Assembly: GCA_030583865.1 (NCBI GenBank)
Contig: CP129479.1
Location: 1,314,744 to 1,378,743 of the forward strand
Origin: Thermodesulfobacteriota bacterium
GTDB lineage: Bacteria; Desulfobacterota; GWC2-55-46
Reading direction: 5' to 3'
DNA: 64,000 nucleotides
Both the position numbers and the translations under genes were made by a program. The notes under the pieces were generated by a model. That model did not search any database. It was given only the letters and a program-made list of their open reading frames with translations, and was not told the DNA's origin. Shown here one piece after another: positions 42,106-52,055 of the stretch. How positions within the stretch are numbered: position 1 is the first letter of the stretch; every line of letters starts with the position of its first letter.

Positions 42106-43133
42106 GCCGACGTGACCCTTAAAACCGGCTGTCCCTCGACAGGCGCGGGCGATATGAGCGCGAGCTCTTTTAATATCTCCGACAGTTGCGCGCGCCCGGG
42201 CCCGGGAGGGATGTCCCTGCCGATGGTCTTTAGTCCCACTGACCCTCCTGCTTCGATATGGAAGGCCGCCGTAGAGGCGGCCCTGTCCACAAGCTCCTCG
42301 AATTCGCCGTCGGTCCCCCCGCGCCGGTTCTCGAAAATCACGATCACCCGCTTCCCGGCCCCTCTCTCGAACTCCTTCGTAAGTAGCCTCTCCTTCCGTG
42401 CGGCCGATTTCCAGTGGATGTGCCGGGCGTCGTCCGCGAGCCCGTATTCCCGGAGCCCATAAAAATCGCTACCCGCGCCCCTCTGAGAGCTACGCCCGTC
42501 TCCGTAGATCGTCGAGATACCCTGGGCCTTGATCGCGAGCGCGCGGTCAGTGGATGGGAGTACGAGGACGCTCTCGTCCTCGCCGCCAGGCTCTGTTTTT
42601 CCCTTTATAAAGAACCCGAAAGGGAACCTTGTCGAGATCCTCACCGGACCGGGCGTTACGAGCCCCCTTTCCCGGAATAAGCAGTCAAGGCGGAGCTCCG
42701 TTGATTCTCCCGGCCTGAGCCTTACTACATAGGCAGGGGCGGAAATCCGGCCCTCGATCCCGACCACGCTGAAGGAATACGAGGAGAAAAGCCGTTTGGT
42801 GTTCTCGATCCGTAATGTCATGGAGGAAGGCGAGCCCTTGTATGCGGACCGCGGAAGTGCCCTCTTTACGCGAAGCCCCCTGAGGGTCGCCTCGGACATC
42901 AGGCCCGACACAATGATTATCGAGAGCATGGCCGAAACGACAAGATAGAGGAGGTTATTGCCGGTATTGACAGCCGCGAGCCCGATGGCGAGCAGGACCC
43001 CGATGAAGGCCTTGCCTTCCCTTGTTACCGAAAGGGACCTCGGGAACTTCAGAAAACGGCGGAGGCCGGTCACCCTCCTGACAGACCCTGCCTTCGCCGG
43101 GTTTATGGAGGGTATGAGGCCCGGATCAGGCAT
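42102..43133 (-). CDS. DUF58 domain protein
   Basis: This 343-aa protein has two N-terminal transmembrane helices (about 36-70) and the DUF58 (vWA-like) domain. Its hallmark is DFYGLREYGLADDARHIHWK (about 225-245), followed by KSAARKERLLTKEFERG. It is the middle gene of the MoxR-DUF58-TgpA operon. MoxR ATPases and DUF58/vWA proteins usually act as pairs in maturation or chaperone roles. Its start overlaps the MoxR stop by 1 nt (TGATG). Confidence 0.9.
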   Translation of the reverse strand: MPDPGLIPSINPAKAGSVRRVTGLRRFLKFPRSLSVTREGKAFIGVLLAIGLAAVNTGNNLLYLVVSAMLSIIIVSGLMSEATLRGLRVKRALPRSAYKGSPSSMTLRIENTKRLFSSYSFSVVGIEGRISAPAYVVRLRPGESTELRLDCLFRERGLVTPGPVRISTRFPFGFFIKGKTEPGGEDESVLVLPSTDRALAIKAQGISTIYGDGRSSQRGAGSDFYGLREYGLADDARHIHWKSAARKERLLTKEFERGAGKRVIVIFENRRGGTDGEFEELVDRAASTAAFHIEAGGSVGLKTIGRDIPPGPGRAQLSEILKELALISPAPVEGQPVLRVTSA

Positions 43134-44188
43134 CAGAGAGGGACTTTTGCGGTGCCGAGTATTTCCATTATGAGGGAGAGGCCGGTCTCGAACCCTGCTT
43201 CGAGCGCCCGCTCGGCAGGGACTATCCTGTGCGCGAAGACCGGGCCCGAGAGGGTTTTTATGTCGTCAGGTATGCAGTAATCCCTGCCCGAAGCGAGGGC
43301 AAGGGCCTGCGCCGCCCTGTACATGGCCATAGCGGCCCTGGGGCTCAGTCCGAGCCTTATCGCGCGGTGGCTGCGGGTCGCGGAGACTATGGAGAGGATA
43401 TAAGTGACGAGGTCCTCGTCCACTCTGACCCTCGATGAGAGGGCCTGGAGCGCCTCTACGTCGCCGGAGTCAAGCACCGGACCCAGGCCTTCGAGCGGGC
43501 CTTTTTCACCGGAGGACCTTATTATCATCCTCTCGTGCTCCACGTCAGGGTAGCCCATCCTGAGGCAGATCATGAACCTGTCGAGCTGCGATTCGGGGAG
43601 CGGAAAGGTGCCTGAGAACTCTATCGGGTTCTGCGTCGCAAGCAGCACGAACGGGGAGGGGAGCGGGTATGTCGCCCCGTCGACCGTGACCTGCCTTTCG
43701 TTCATGGCCTCCAGAAGCGCGCTCTGGGTCTTGGGTGTAGCCCTGTTTATCTCGTCCGCAAGGACGATATTGGCGAAGACCGGACCGGGCCTGAACTCGA
43801 ATGCGCGGGCCGCCTGGTTGAAAACTGTCACGCCGACGATGTCCGACGGGAGGAGGTCGCTTGTGAACTGTATCCGCTGGAAGGAGCAGTCGAGGCTTTT
43901 CGCGAGCCCGTGGGCGAGGGTGGATTTCCCGACGCCCGGGACGTCCTCGATAAGGAGATGTCCCCTTGCCAGTAGCGCCGTTATCGCAAGGTCAATGACC
44001 GCGGGCTTGCCCATCACGGCCCTTTCGAGGTTTGCCCTTAGCGCGCCGACCCTGGCTGAAGCCTCTCTCAAGTCCATTCCCGTGGTATTCAGCACGGGTG
44101 AAATCTTAGCAGATACTCGTTTCCCAGTCAAACAGGAGCAGGAAGAGGAGGTGGTTAAAAAAACCCCGGCAATTTTGTTGCTTTTCAA
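43133..44188 (-). CDS. MoxR-family AAA+ ATPase
   Basis: This MoxR ATPase has Walker A (GVGKSTLAHGLA), the MoxR hallmark FEFRPGPVFANIVLADEINR with Walker B, ATQNPIE as sensor 1, and PEAQLDRF-like PESQLDRFMICLRMGYP. The sequence from residue 38 (MDLREASARV, start 44077) matches the family N-terminus. The first 37 residues are of low quality (TTSSSCSCLTGKR), so the true start may be 44077 although its ribosome site is weak. It leads the operon with DUF58 and TgpA. It probably acts as a chaperone for the vWA-like partner. Confidence 0.88.
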   Translation of the reverse strand: MKSNKIAGVFLTTSSSCSCLTGKRVSAKISPVLNTTGMDLREASARVGALRANLERAVMGKPAVIDLAITALLARGHLLIEDVPGVGKSTLAHGLAKSLDCSFQRIQFTSDLLPSDIVGVTVFNQAARAFEFRPGPVFANIVLADEINRATPKTQSALLEAMNERQVTVDGATYPLPSPFVLLATQNPIEFSGTFPLPESQLDRFMICLRMGYPDVEHERMIIRSSGEKGPLEGLGPVLDSGDVEALQALSSRVRVDEDLVTYILSIVSATRSHRAIRLGLSPRAAMAMYRAAQALALASGRDYCIPDDIKTLSGPVFAHRIVPAERALEAGFETGLSLIMEILGTAKVPL

Positions 44189-44309
44189 GCCCGCGCCGGC
44201 CCGGGCAGGCCAATTCAGGTTGACAAAAGCCGCATTTTTTCATATTATTGCCGGAATTTACTCGTCGATTTTTCTTCTTCATCAACCACCAGGAACCGAG
44301 CAACCTGAC

Positions 44310-46448
44310 GTGAACCGTTTTCAGATTATCGCCCTTTCCATCATAGCGGCATTCTTCCTACTGACATCCCTTAATCCACGGGTGGCCTTTTCGGAGACCG
44401 GAAGCGCCTCCGGCAAGGCCAGGGCGCCATCTCCCGAAAAGTCTTCAGCGGGAAAGAGCGGCCTGCCTGAGGAGCTGCTTCACGAGCGCGAAAGGGTATC
44501 AGGCCCGGATTACGAGTCCTCCTTCGAGAAATACCTGGCCGGGAAGACACCGGGACTCGGGCATTTCGGCTACGCCCTCTTCAGGTCCGTCCCTTTTTCT
44601 TTTCAGCCGTCCGACAATATCCCCGTGGACCCGGATTACGTCCTCGGCCCGGGCGACGAGCTCAGGGTAAGCATCTGGGGCAGGCTCAACGCCGAGTACT
44701 CGGTCGTCGTGGACCGCGACGGAAAAGTGAACCTCCCGGAAGCCGGAATCCTCTTCCTTAACGGGTTGACGTTCAGCGAGGCGAGGGAATTCCTAAAGAA
44801 GGAGCTTGCGAGGTATTACCTTCCGTCCGAGGTCAAGATGAACGTGAGCATCGGCGCGCTCCGTTCCATCCGCGTCTACGTGGTCGGAAACGCCGTCCGG
44901 CCCGGGAGCTACTCCATTTCATCCATGTCAACGGTGCTGAACGCGCTCTTCGCGGCAGGCGGGCCCTCAAAGACAGGTTCCATGAGGAAGATAGAGCTTA
45001 AGCGGAACGGAGCGACAATAGCCGCCCTGGACCTCTACGACCTCCTCCTCAAGGGAGACAAGTCGACGGATTTGAGGCTTGCCGCTGAGGACGTCGTCTT
45101 TATCCCTCCGGCTGGGCCGCTCGCGGCCGTAGCGGGAGAGGTCAGGTCGCCTGCTATCTATGAGCTCAGGGGCGAGTCGAGCGCCGCGGAGATATTTGCC
45201 CTCGCGGGCGGGCTGAACGAAACGGCCATCAGGGGAAGGCTCCGCATAGAAAGAATCGTTGAGAACACCAGGGAGGCGATGTTCGAGACGGACCTCTCGG
45301 CAAAGGACCCGGCTGACGTAAAGGTGCAGCCGGGAGACCTTCTCACGGTATATCCGGTAATCCCCGATAAAAAGGTAGTAAGGATCGAAGGCGCTGTCGA
45401 GAGGGGCGGCGAGTTCGGTATCGGCTCGGGCCTCAGGGTCAGCGACCTCGTAGCGCTTGCCGGCGGGCCGAGGTACTACGCCTACACCGAGGAGGCCGAG
45501 CTTACGAGGATAACGCCCGAGCAATCGGGGCCTGTGACGACCAAGATACCAATAAAGCTCGTCAGGGCGCTCGAAGGGGATCCCGAGCACAATATCGAGC
45601 TTCTGGAAAACGATTACCTCTTCGTCAGGGCCGTGCCGGAATGGGAGCTTTACAGGACCGTAAGGATTACCGGAGAGGTGAGGTTCCCCGGCGCGTATAC
45701 CATTAAAAAGGGCGAGACAGCCTCGTCGCTCATCGAGCGAGCAGGGGGCTTTACCGGGAAGGCCTATCTCCGCGGCGCGGTCTTCACGAGGGAATCCGTA
45801 AGGGAGCTCCAGCAGGCCCAGCTCGACGAGGCGCTCGACAGGCTTGAAAAGGAGATACTCGCTCAGTCGGCGTCCGGCATCGGGTCGGCCCTTGACGAAG
45901 AGGCGGCCAGGATCGAGGAAGTCGCGCTCTCGAACAGGCTGGCGGTGCTAGCGAAGATGAGGGCCGCAAAGGCCAGGGGCAGGATAAGCATAAGGATCGA
46001 ATCGCCTGCCGATTTCAGGGGAGGCGAATCCGACCTCGTGCTTGAGGAGGGCGACCATATCCATATACCCGAGCGGGCCGCACACGTGCAGGTCATCGGA
46101 GCCGTCCACAACCAGACCGCATTCGTGCACCGGGCCGATTTCAGCGTGAAGGACTACATGAGGAAGGCCGGAGGCGTTACCAGGAGCGCCGACAGCGGCG
46201 GGATATACATACTGAAGGTAGACGGGACCGCGATAAGCCGGAACGACGCCGGGTCCCTTTTAGGCTGGGACCGGGATACGAGGAGATGGACCGGAGGAGG
46301 CCTCATGTCAGCGGCCCTCGATCCGGGCGACACCATAGTCGTTCCCGAGAAGGTCGACAGGACGGCGTTCCTCCGGGACTTCAAGGACATCACTCAAATA
46401 TTGTATCAGATAGCCGTGACAGCAGGCGTCCTTATCGTCGCATTTTGA
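44310..46448 (+). CDS. SLBB-domain polysaccharide export protein
   Basis: This protein of about 712 aa should form or control the outer-membrane channel for exopolysaccharide. The GTG start at 44310 gives a typical signal peptide (FQIIALSIIAAFFLLTSL, cut after AFS). No lipobox is seen, unlike Wza. The Poly_export domain (DPDYVLGPGDELRVSIWGRL) is followed by at least four SLBB domains (VYVVGNAVRPGSYSISS, AGEVRSPAIYELRG, RITGEVRFPGAYTIKKGETA, VIGAVHNQTAF). A C-terminal hydrophobic helix (ILYQIAVTAGVLIVAF) ends the protein. It begins an export operon with a glycosylphosphotransferase, Wzi-like and Wzz proteins. A longer upstream frame would overlap moxR and is rejected. Confidence 0.9.
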   Translation: MNRFQIIALSIIAAFFLLTSLNPRVAFSETGSASGKARAPSPEKSSAGKSGLPEELLHERERVSGPDYESSFEKYLAGKTPGLGHFGYALFRSVPFSFQPSDNIPVDPDYVLGPGDELRVSIWGRLNAEYSVVVDRDGKVNLPEAGILFLNGLTFSEAREFLKKELARYYLPSEVKMNVSIGALRSIRVYVVGNAVRPGSYSISSMSTVLNALFAAGGPSKTGSMRKIELKRNGATIAALDLYDLLLKGDKSTDLRLAAEDVVFIPPAGPLAAVAGEVRSPAIYELRGESSAAEIFALAGGLNETAIRGRLRIERIVENTREAMFETDLSAKDPADVKVQPGDLLTVYPVIPDKKVVRIEGAVERGGEFGIGSGLRVSDLVALAGGPRYYAYTEEAELTRITPEQSGPVTTKIPIKLVRALEGDPEHNIELLENDYLFVRAVPEWELYRTVRITGEVRFPGAYTIKKGETASSLIERAGGFTGKAYLRGAVFTRESVRELQQAQLDEALDRLEKEILAQSASGIGSALDEEAARIEEVALSNRLAVLAKMRAAKARGRISIRIESPADFRGGESDLVLEEGDHIHIPERAAHVQVIGAVHNQTAFVHRADFSVKDYMRKAGGVTRSADSGGIYILKVDGTAISRNDAGSLLGWDRDTRRWTGGGLMSAALDPGDTIVVPEKVDRTAFLRDFKDITQILYQIAVTAGVLIVAF

Positions 46449-46478
46449 CCCTGGACGCTGCAACTGGAGAGGAACCGG

Positions 46479-47891
46479 ATGCTGAGGGAAAACACCAAGA
46501 TCATCTCCGGCGGCCTTAAGACCGCGGACCTTGTCATCACCGCCCTTTCGTTCCTGGCGGCCTACGCCATAAGGGGGTCCATAACGGAACTCCCGGCCCT
46601 GAGGCCTTTCTCCGAATACTCGTTTCTCCTCATATTCATACTGCCGCTCTGGGCCGGGCTCCTCCGGTATTACGGTGCCTATGGCACGATGAGGACCAAG
46701 AGCCTTCTGCAGACGCTCGTTCCGGTGCTTAAGGGCTCGTCAGCGGCAGTGATAGTCCTCATGACCCTTCTCTACGCCTTCAAGCTCGAATACGTGAGCA
46801 GGGCGCTCATCATTATCTTCTTCGTCGTGAACTCGGCGTTTCTCCTGGCCTTCAAGGCGTTTGTCCTGTTCCTTACGCGCTACTTGAGAACAAAGGGCTA
46901 CAACTTCAGGACCATGATAATAGTGGGCACCGGGAGGAGGGCGCTGGAGTTCGCGAGGTTTATCGATGAGCACAAGCAGTGGGGCGTGCACGTGCTCGGG
47001 TTCGTGAGCGTGGGCAAAAATGACGAGCCCGGGCCCGCGCCGGCCCCGGAGCGCGTACTCGGGGAGGTGGAAGACCTAGAGCGCCTGATAACCACCGTTC
47101 AGGTCGACGAGGTCGTGTTTGTCGTCACGAGGAAGCTCCTCGACAGGATAGAGGGGCCGGTCATGGCCTGCGAGCAGGTCGGCATAAAGGCGAGCATAGT
47201 GATGGACCTTTATCGGCACGAGATAGCCAGCATGCAGATGGGCGAGCTCGCGGGCAGGCCGGTCATGACCTTCAACCCGGTCGCCACGCACGAGCGGGGG
47301 GTCGTCCTTAAAAGGGCGCTGGACGTCGTCTTTTCGGCTCTCGTACTTCTTCTGGCCTCGCCTTTTTTCTTGTTCGCGTCTATCGGAGTGAAGCTTACCT
47401 CGCCTGGCCCGGTCTTTTTCCGGCAGGAGAGGTGCGGGAAGAACGGCAGGCGCTTCAAGGTGCTTAAGTTCCGCACCATGGTAGAGGGCGCGGACAAGGC
47501 GCTCGCATCGCTTAAGCATTTGAACGAGATGAGCGGGCCCGTTTTCAAGTCGCGTAACGACCCGAGGGTCACGCCCTTCGGGAGGTTCCTCCGTAAATAC
47601 AGCATAGACGAGCTCCCTCAGTTCGTTAACGTACTTAAGGGGGACATGAGCATCGTGGGGCCGAGGCCGCCGCTCCCGTCTGAGATCACACAGTATGACC
47701 TGGCCCAGCGGCGGAGGCTTTCGGTGAAGCCAGGGATAACCTGCCTCTGGCAGGTGAACGGCAGGAACAAGATAGGGTTTACGGATTGGGTTAGGCTCGA
47801 CCTCGAATACATCGATAAATGGAGCTTCTGGCTGGACCTGAAGATAATCCTGAAGACCGTGCCTACGGTCTTCAGGGGTACAGGCATTTAG
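46479..47891 (+). CDS. Polyprenyl-phosphate sugar-phosphotransferase (initiating glycosyltransferase)
   Basis: This 470-aa membrane enzyme loads the first sugar phosphate on undecaprenyl phosphate to start exopolysaccharide repeat synthesis. It has four or five N-terminal transmembrane helices and a CoA-binding-like domain (MIIVGTGRRALEFARFIDEH). A last transmembrane helix and the PHPT catalytic domain follow (KRALDVVFSALVLLLASPFF, FRQERCGKNGRRFKVLKFRT, KYSIDELPQFVNVLKGDMS, IVGPRPPLPSEI). Domains and length fit WbaP/WcaJ-type proteins. It follows the SLBB gene by 30 bp. The sugar cannot be told. Confidence 0.93.
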   Translation: MLRENTKIISGGLKTADLVITALSFLAAYAIRGSITELPALRPFSEYSFLLIFILPLWAGLLRYYGAYGTMRTKSLLQTLVPVLKGSSAAVIVLMTLLYAFKLEYVSRALIIIFFVVNSAFLLAFKAFVLFLTRYLRTKGYNFRTMIIVGTGRRALEFARFIDEHKQWGVHVLGFVSVGKNDEPGPAPAPERVLGEVEDLERLITTVQVDEVVFVVTRKLLDRIEGPVMACEQVGIKASIVMDLYRHEIASMQMGELAGRPVMTFNPVATHERGVVLKRALDVVFSALVLLLASPFFLFASIGVKLTSPGPVFFRQERCGKNGRRFKVLKFRTMVEGADKALASLKHLNEMSGPVFKSRNDPRVTPFGRFLRKYSIDELPQFVNVLKGDMSIVGPRPPLPSEITQYDLAQRRRLSVKPGITCLWQVNGRNKIGFTDWVRLDLEYIDKWSFWLDLKIILKTVPTVFRGTGI

Positions 47892-48025
47892 GGGCGGGCT
47901 GCGCGGATTTCGCGCTCTCGTCCGATGCAATTGAGGCAACCTCTCAAAATCAGAGATTTTTCCCCGCATCCGAATCCGAGGAAAGATTGATTTTTAGAGG
48001 TGGCCTTGAAAGGAACGGTAGTTTT

Positions 48026-49543
48026 TTGTTTCGTAAGCTCTTTTTTCTTAGCGCTCTTTTTTTGTCCGCATACGGGCTCTCCATGCCCGATGGCGCACAT
48101 GCCGGCAGCTCGATAAACATACCGGTCGATAGCTGGATATACCGCGACCTTGAGCGCCTGGAGGTGAAGGGGTTAATAGAGAGCGGGATACTCACGACCC
48201 GGCCCTTCACCAGGCAGGAGGGCGCAAGGCTTGCCGGCGAGGCCGTCCGGAATTTGAAAGGGGACGGAAGAGGAGGTCCGTGGCGGTCCGCGGAGCCCAT
48301 AGCGTTACGGCTGAGGGCGGCCCTCGGCGATAACGAAGGGTCAGGCCCGGACACCTATTTCAAGCCTATAGAGCGCGCCTATGCCGGTTTCGTGTACTCT
48401 GACGAGAGGCCTTATTTCCCGTCCGTCAACAACGACGGGCACGAGTTTCGCGAAAACGGCAATGCATGGGCCGGTCTGTCGGCAAGCGCCGGGCTTCTCG
48501 GCTTCACTTCCATAGAGCTCAATCCCGAGTACAGGGCCGGCTCGTCCTCCGAACTCAGGCTCGTCCGCGGTTACGCGAAGGCGGACATCGGCTTTATCGA
48601 GCTCCTGGCCGGCAGGGAATCCATGTGGTCGGGCCCAGGCTATCACGGGAGCCTCCTCCTTTCCAATAACGCGGAGCCGCTTGAGATGGCCAAGGCTTCG
48701 ACGGGCCGCCCGGTGCTACTCCCCTGGGTCTTTAGGAAGCTCGGGCCGTTCAGGCCGTCCGTCTTCCTGGCAAGGCTCGAAGAGGACAGGGACTTTCCAC
48801 GCGCGAACCTCCTCGGCATGAGGCTTGATTTCAGGCCTCGCCCGTCTTTCAGGTTCGCGCTCTCAAGGGTAATCATGTTCGGCGGGGAGGGCCGGCAAAG
48901 CCTGAGCGCCTCGGACTGGGTAAAGGTCTTCTTCGCCTCGGACAGCGCTGAGCACACGAGCTCGCCCATAGACGGCAACCAGCTCATGTCGATCGACGCC
49001 TCATACATCCATGTCGACAGGAACGGCAGTCTGCCCTGGACAGGGCTTAAGCTCTATACCGAAATAGGCGCGGAGGACTCATCCGGCAACAGGACCCCGA
49101 CGGTGAGGGGCTACCTCTTCGGCCTCTACGTCGACGAGCCGCTGGGGCTTAAAGGCCTCGATTTCAGGGCCGAGTACGCCTATAACGCGCACGGCGACCG
49201 GTTTTCCTTCGCCCAGTGGTACAGGCATCACATATATGATTCAGGTTACACCTATAAGGGCCGTGTGATAGGGCACCACATGGGGCCGGACGCCGCCGAC
49301 CTCTTCATCCGCGCCCAGTACCATTTCCAGGGCGGCGCAACAATCGGAGCGGAAGCCGACTGGGAGCGGTCCCTCATACACGAAAGAGGCGAAACGAAGC
49401 GGAGCTGGCTTGCGGCTGACGCAAGCGTTATATTCGGCGAGGCCCTCAGGGTGAGGGGGAGCGCGGGGATCGAGAAGACGGACGGCCCCTCGGGAAGCTC
49501 CGCGAACCCGGTTGCCGCGATTTCCATAGAAAGGCATTTCTGA
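48026..49543 (+). CDS. Capsule assembly Wzi-family outer-membrane protein
   Basis: This protein of about 505 aa has a signal peptide (FRKLFFLSALFLSAYGLS, cut after AHA) and the Wzi family start (SSINIPVDSWIYRDLERLEV). The rest alternates short beta-strands and ends IERHF, typical of an outer-membrane barrel with terminal Phe. It should help anchor or assemble capsule/exopolysaccharide at the cell surface. A TTG at 48026, preceded by AAAGGA, is the best start; no ATG lies at a suitable place before the signal peptide. A Wzz-like gene follows 1 bp downstream. Confidence 0.85.
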   Translation: MFRKLFFLSALFLSAYGLSMPDGAHAGSSINIPVDSWIYRDLERLEVKGLIESGILTTRPFTRQEGARLAGEAVRNLKGDGRGGPWRSAEPIALRLRAALGDNEGSGPDTYFKPIERAYAGFVYSDERPYFPSVNNDGHEFRENGNAWAGLSASAGLLGFTSIELNPEYRAGSSSELRLVRGYAKADIGFIELLAGRESMWSGPGYHGSLLLSNNAEPLEMAKASTGRPVLLPWVFRKLGPFRPSVFLARLEEDRDFPRANLLGMRLDFRPRPSFRFALSRVIMFGGEGRQSLSASDWVKVFFASDSAEHTSSPIDGNQLMSIDASYIHVDRNGSLPWTGLKLYTEIGAEDSSGNRTPTVRGYLFGLYVDEPLGLKGLDFRAEYAYNAHGDRFSFAQWYRHHIYDSGYTYKGRVIGHHMGPDAADLFIRAQYHFQGGATIGAEADWERSLIHERGETKRSWLAADASVIFGEALRVRGSAGIEKTDGPSGSSANPVAAISIERHF

Positions 49544-49544
49544 A

Positions 49545-50678
49545 ATGGAAGACTTGCGAGACGAACTGACGATTCGCGATTACATATCCGTAATCTCCAG
49601 GCGCCGGAAGATGATAGGGGCCGTTACTGCCTCCGCCTTCGTGATCGCTGTAATCGTAAGCCTTCTCCTCCCAGTGCAGTTCGCCTCCACCGCGAGCATC
49701 ATGCCGCCGCAAGACGATAGGGGGGTGGGTTCCTTGGCCGGGCTTTCGCAGGTGCCGGGGATCGCGGCGCTCTCCGGGAGCTTTTTGGGGCTGAAGTCGC
49801 CTTCCGACCTCTGGGTAGGGATACTGAAGAGCCGGAGCGTCGCGGACCCGATAATAGAGCGCTTTGGACTCCGCGAGCTTTACGGCAGGAAGACGCTTGA
49901 AGAGACGAGATCGGCGCTCTCCAAAAGGATTAGGATTGAAAAATCGAAGGAGGAGATAATCTCCATAACCGTCTTCGACACGTCGCCCGAACGGGCAGCC
50001 CTGATCGCCAACGCTTTTGTCGAGGAGCTCGACAGGATCCTCGGCCGCTCCGCAATGACCTCCGGCCAGAGGATGAGGACGTTTGCCGAGAAGAGGCTAA
50101 AGGAATCCAGGCAGGAGCTCGAAAAAATAGAGGCCGAGCTCAGGGGCTTCCAGGAGAAGCACAAAACGGTGAACCTCGACAGCCAGTCAAGGGCGATAAT
50201 CGAGGCCATAGGCACAGTAAAGGGGCAGCTCATGGCCAAGGAGGTGGAGCTCACGGCACTCCTTTCCTTTGCAACCGAGGAGAACCCCATGGCGGGAGTC
50301 CTGAAGGCCGAGGTACTGGGGCTGAAGGAGAAGCTGAGCGAGCTTGAGTCCGGGAAGCCCGCCGGAAGGGGAATATTCATACCCACAGACAATATCCCGG
50401 GCATATCGTTCGAATACGCCAACCTTTTGAGGGACGCGAAGGTACAACAGACGCTTTTTGAGCTCCTTACGCAGCAGTACGAGGTCGCCCGCCTGCAGGA
50501 GGCCAAGGACAGCCCCACCGTCCAGGCGCTCGATATCGCGATGCCGTCGGACAAGAAAGCCAAGCCGAAGCGCGCCATGATCGTAGTCTTGGCAACTGTT
50601 TCTGCGTTAATTTTTTCGATATTTGCCGTATTTTTCACAGAATATATAGAGGCATTGGGGAGAAGAGGCGAATCTTGA
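49545..50678 (+). CDS. Wzz/GumC-type chain-length regulator
   Basis: This 377-aa inner-membrane protein has TM1 (MIGAVTASAFVIAVIVSLLL, about 23-42), a Wzz-type proline-rich start and a long periplasmic coiled region (MRTFAEKRLKESRQELEKIE, about 165-260). It ends with TM2 (MIVVLATVSALIFSIFAVFF, about 345-365). The signature IAMPSDKKAKPKRAMIV precedes TM2. It sets polymer length with the Wzy-type polymerase that follows. No tyrosine kinase domain is attached. Confidence 0.93.
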   Translation: MEDLRDELTIRDYISVISRRRKMIGAVTASAFVIAVIVSLLLPVQFASTASIMPPQDDRGVGSLAGLSQVPGIAALSGSFLGLKSPSDLWVGILKSRSVADPIIERFGLRELYGRKTLEETRSALSKRIRIEKSKEEIISITVFDTSPERAALIANAFVEELDRILGRSAMTSGQRMRTFAEKRLKESRQELEKIEAELRGFQEKHKTVNLDSQSRAIIEAIGTVKGQLMAKEVELTALLSFATEENPMAGVLKAEVLGLKEKLSELESGKPAGRGIFIPTDNIPGISFEYANLLRDAKVQQTLFELLTQQYEVARLQEAKDSPTVQALDIAMPSDKKAKPKRAMIVVLATVSALIFSIFAVFFTEYIEALGRRGES

Positions 50679-50779
50679 GGAACGGGCCCGTAGGCGCGCG
50701 ATAGTTCTTCTGGCTCAGTCTTTTCACAAAAGGAGAGCCGCTTTTAACAAAATTGACGATATTTTATTTCCTGGGTAAC

Positions 50780-50808
50780 TTCACAAAAGCATTTTAGCAA
50801 GCTATACT
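50780..50808 (+). promoter_or_regulatory. Sigma-70 promoter of the AT-rich cassette
   Basis: TTCACA (50780-50785) and TATACT (50803-50808) are 17 bp apart and about 120 bp before the lipoprotein gene, suggesting independent transcription from the upstream export operon. Confidence 0.6.
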
Positions 50809-50930
50809 GTCTTTGATTGGAGGATTTTGACGTATGGGCTTTCGCGACCTTTGGCAACCCTCTATCCACTTTTGGGAAATCTTAGCATTCTGTTCTGGAC
50901 AAATCGCTTATAGGTGCCAGAAAAGGAACA

Positions 50931-52043
50931 ATGCTAAACAGGCGCTATTTCATAAAATTTCTATTATCCAGTATTGTAGCGGCTGGATGTGGCTCAGATA
51001 TTGGAAGGGGCAGTTTTACTGAAGATAACTCACACGATAACAAAAAAACTTTTAAAATTTATGCTGTTACTGATACTTCAAATTGGGTTATAAAGGATGG
51101 TGTTCGCATAAATTTATATGATTATAAATTTATTGATGGAGTCACAAACTATATTAAATGGTCCTATATTGAGAGTGAGGAGGGAATTTACAATTGGAAG
51201 GGCTTAGATAGACTTTTAACCGAAGCTGCTCTATCGGGAAAAAAGCTATCTTATAATATTCTTGGAGGTGATCACGCGCCAGATTGGGCCTTTGATAAAT
51301 ATTTAATACCTGCTTATCATTGTTGGTGCTGTGAGACAGAGACTGAACGCAGGACATATTTCCCCTGGATTGAGACACAGAATGGACGTTATTTAAATAC
51401 AAAAATTCTTGAGATTTGGGAAAGGACTGTTGAAAATTTTGCTGGATTTTTAAAATCGCATCAGTTTAGAAATTGTATTTCGTATATAACAATTACTGGG
51501 GGACCAACTTCGAATGGGCTCGAAATAATGTGGAGTAAATTGTATAACGCACCGGAACTTAATTGGGGAAGTCATGAAGAGGAATTATTCATTGAATTCT
51601 GGAAAAGACTTATAGATATTTACATCCGAAATTTTTCAGATTTCCCTTTGGGGATTGCATTTGCTGATGTTTTCCCAAATAGTAGTGAAAGTTGCCAAAT
51701 TAGTAGAAATATTTCTATCTCCAATGAGATTGTCAAATATGCATTGGCTGAAGCTGAACAAAAGAATGCCATTATTAGACCACTAGGGCTCTGGTTTGGA
51801 AATATCCCGCCAGAATTGTTAAGTTCACATAGCTTAGTAGAACAATTTTGGAATCTTGGTGCACCTTTTGCTGTTCAGGGTCATATCAGAACAGAAGATT
51901 CATCAAGGCTAGAAAATATGCTATATGCTGCAATTGATTTTGGCGCGAATTGGATAGAACTCTGGCATTCAGATGTGATTGACCCAAATTTTCAAGAAGT
52001 ACTTATCAAATTCCGAGAAGAAATTAATTTTGAGCTCAATTAA
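50931..52043 (+). CDS. AT-rich lipoprotein resembling a glycoside hydrolase (TIM barrel)
   Basis: This 370-aa protein has a lipoprotein signal (LLSSIVAAGC, lipobox at Cys 20). The mature part reads like a GH-A-clan barrel: WSYIESEEGIYNWKGLDRLL (as in GH42/GH5 enzymes), NILGGDHAPDWAFDKY, YITITGGP and IELWHSD. The catalytic Glu pair cannot be fixed by eye. It could trim or modify the exopolysaccharide at the cell surface. Base composition is much more AT-rich than that of the preceding genes, so it was probably acquired with the next gene. Confidence 0.65.
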   Translation: MLNRRYFIKFLLSSIVAAGCGSDIGRGSFTEDNSHDNKKTFKIYAVTDTSNWVIKDGVRINLYDYKFIDGVTNYIKWSYIESEEGIYNWKGLDRLLTEAALSGKKLSYNILGGDHAPDWAFDKYLIPAYHCWCCETETERRTYFPWIETQNGRYLNTKILEIWERTVENFAGFLKSHQFRNCISYITITGGPTSNGLEIMWSKLYNAPELNWGSHEEELFIEFWKRLIDIYIRNFSDFPLGIAFADVFPNSSESCQISRNISISNEIVKYALAEAEQKNAIIRPLGLWFGNIPPELLSSHSLVEQFWNLGAPFAVQGHIRTEDSSRLENMLYAAIDFGANWIELWHSDVIDPNFQEVLIKFREEINFELN

Positions 52044-52055
52044 AAACACCCTAAG

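Noticed and set aside
43572-44309. Long upstream extension of the SLBB gene
   Set aside because: It lies antisense to moxR and adds no domain; the GTG start at 44310 gives a proper signal peptide.
47819-48025. Extended N-terminus of the Wzi-like gene
   Set aside because: It runs through the end of the glycosylphosphotransferase gene; the signal peptide begins only at about 48026.
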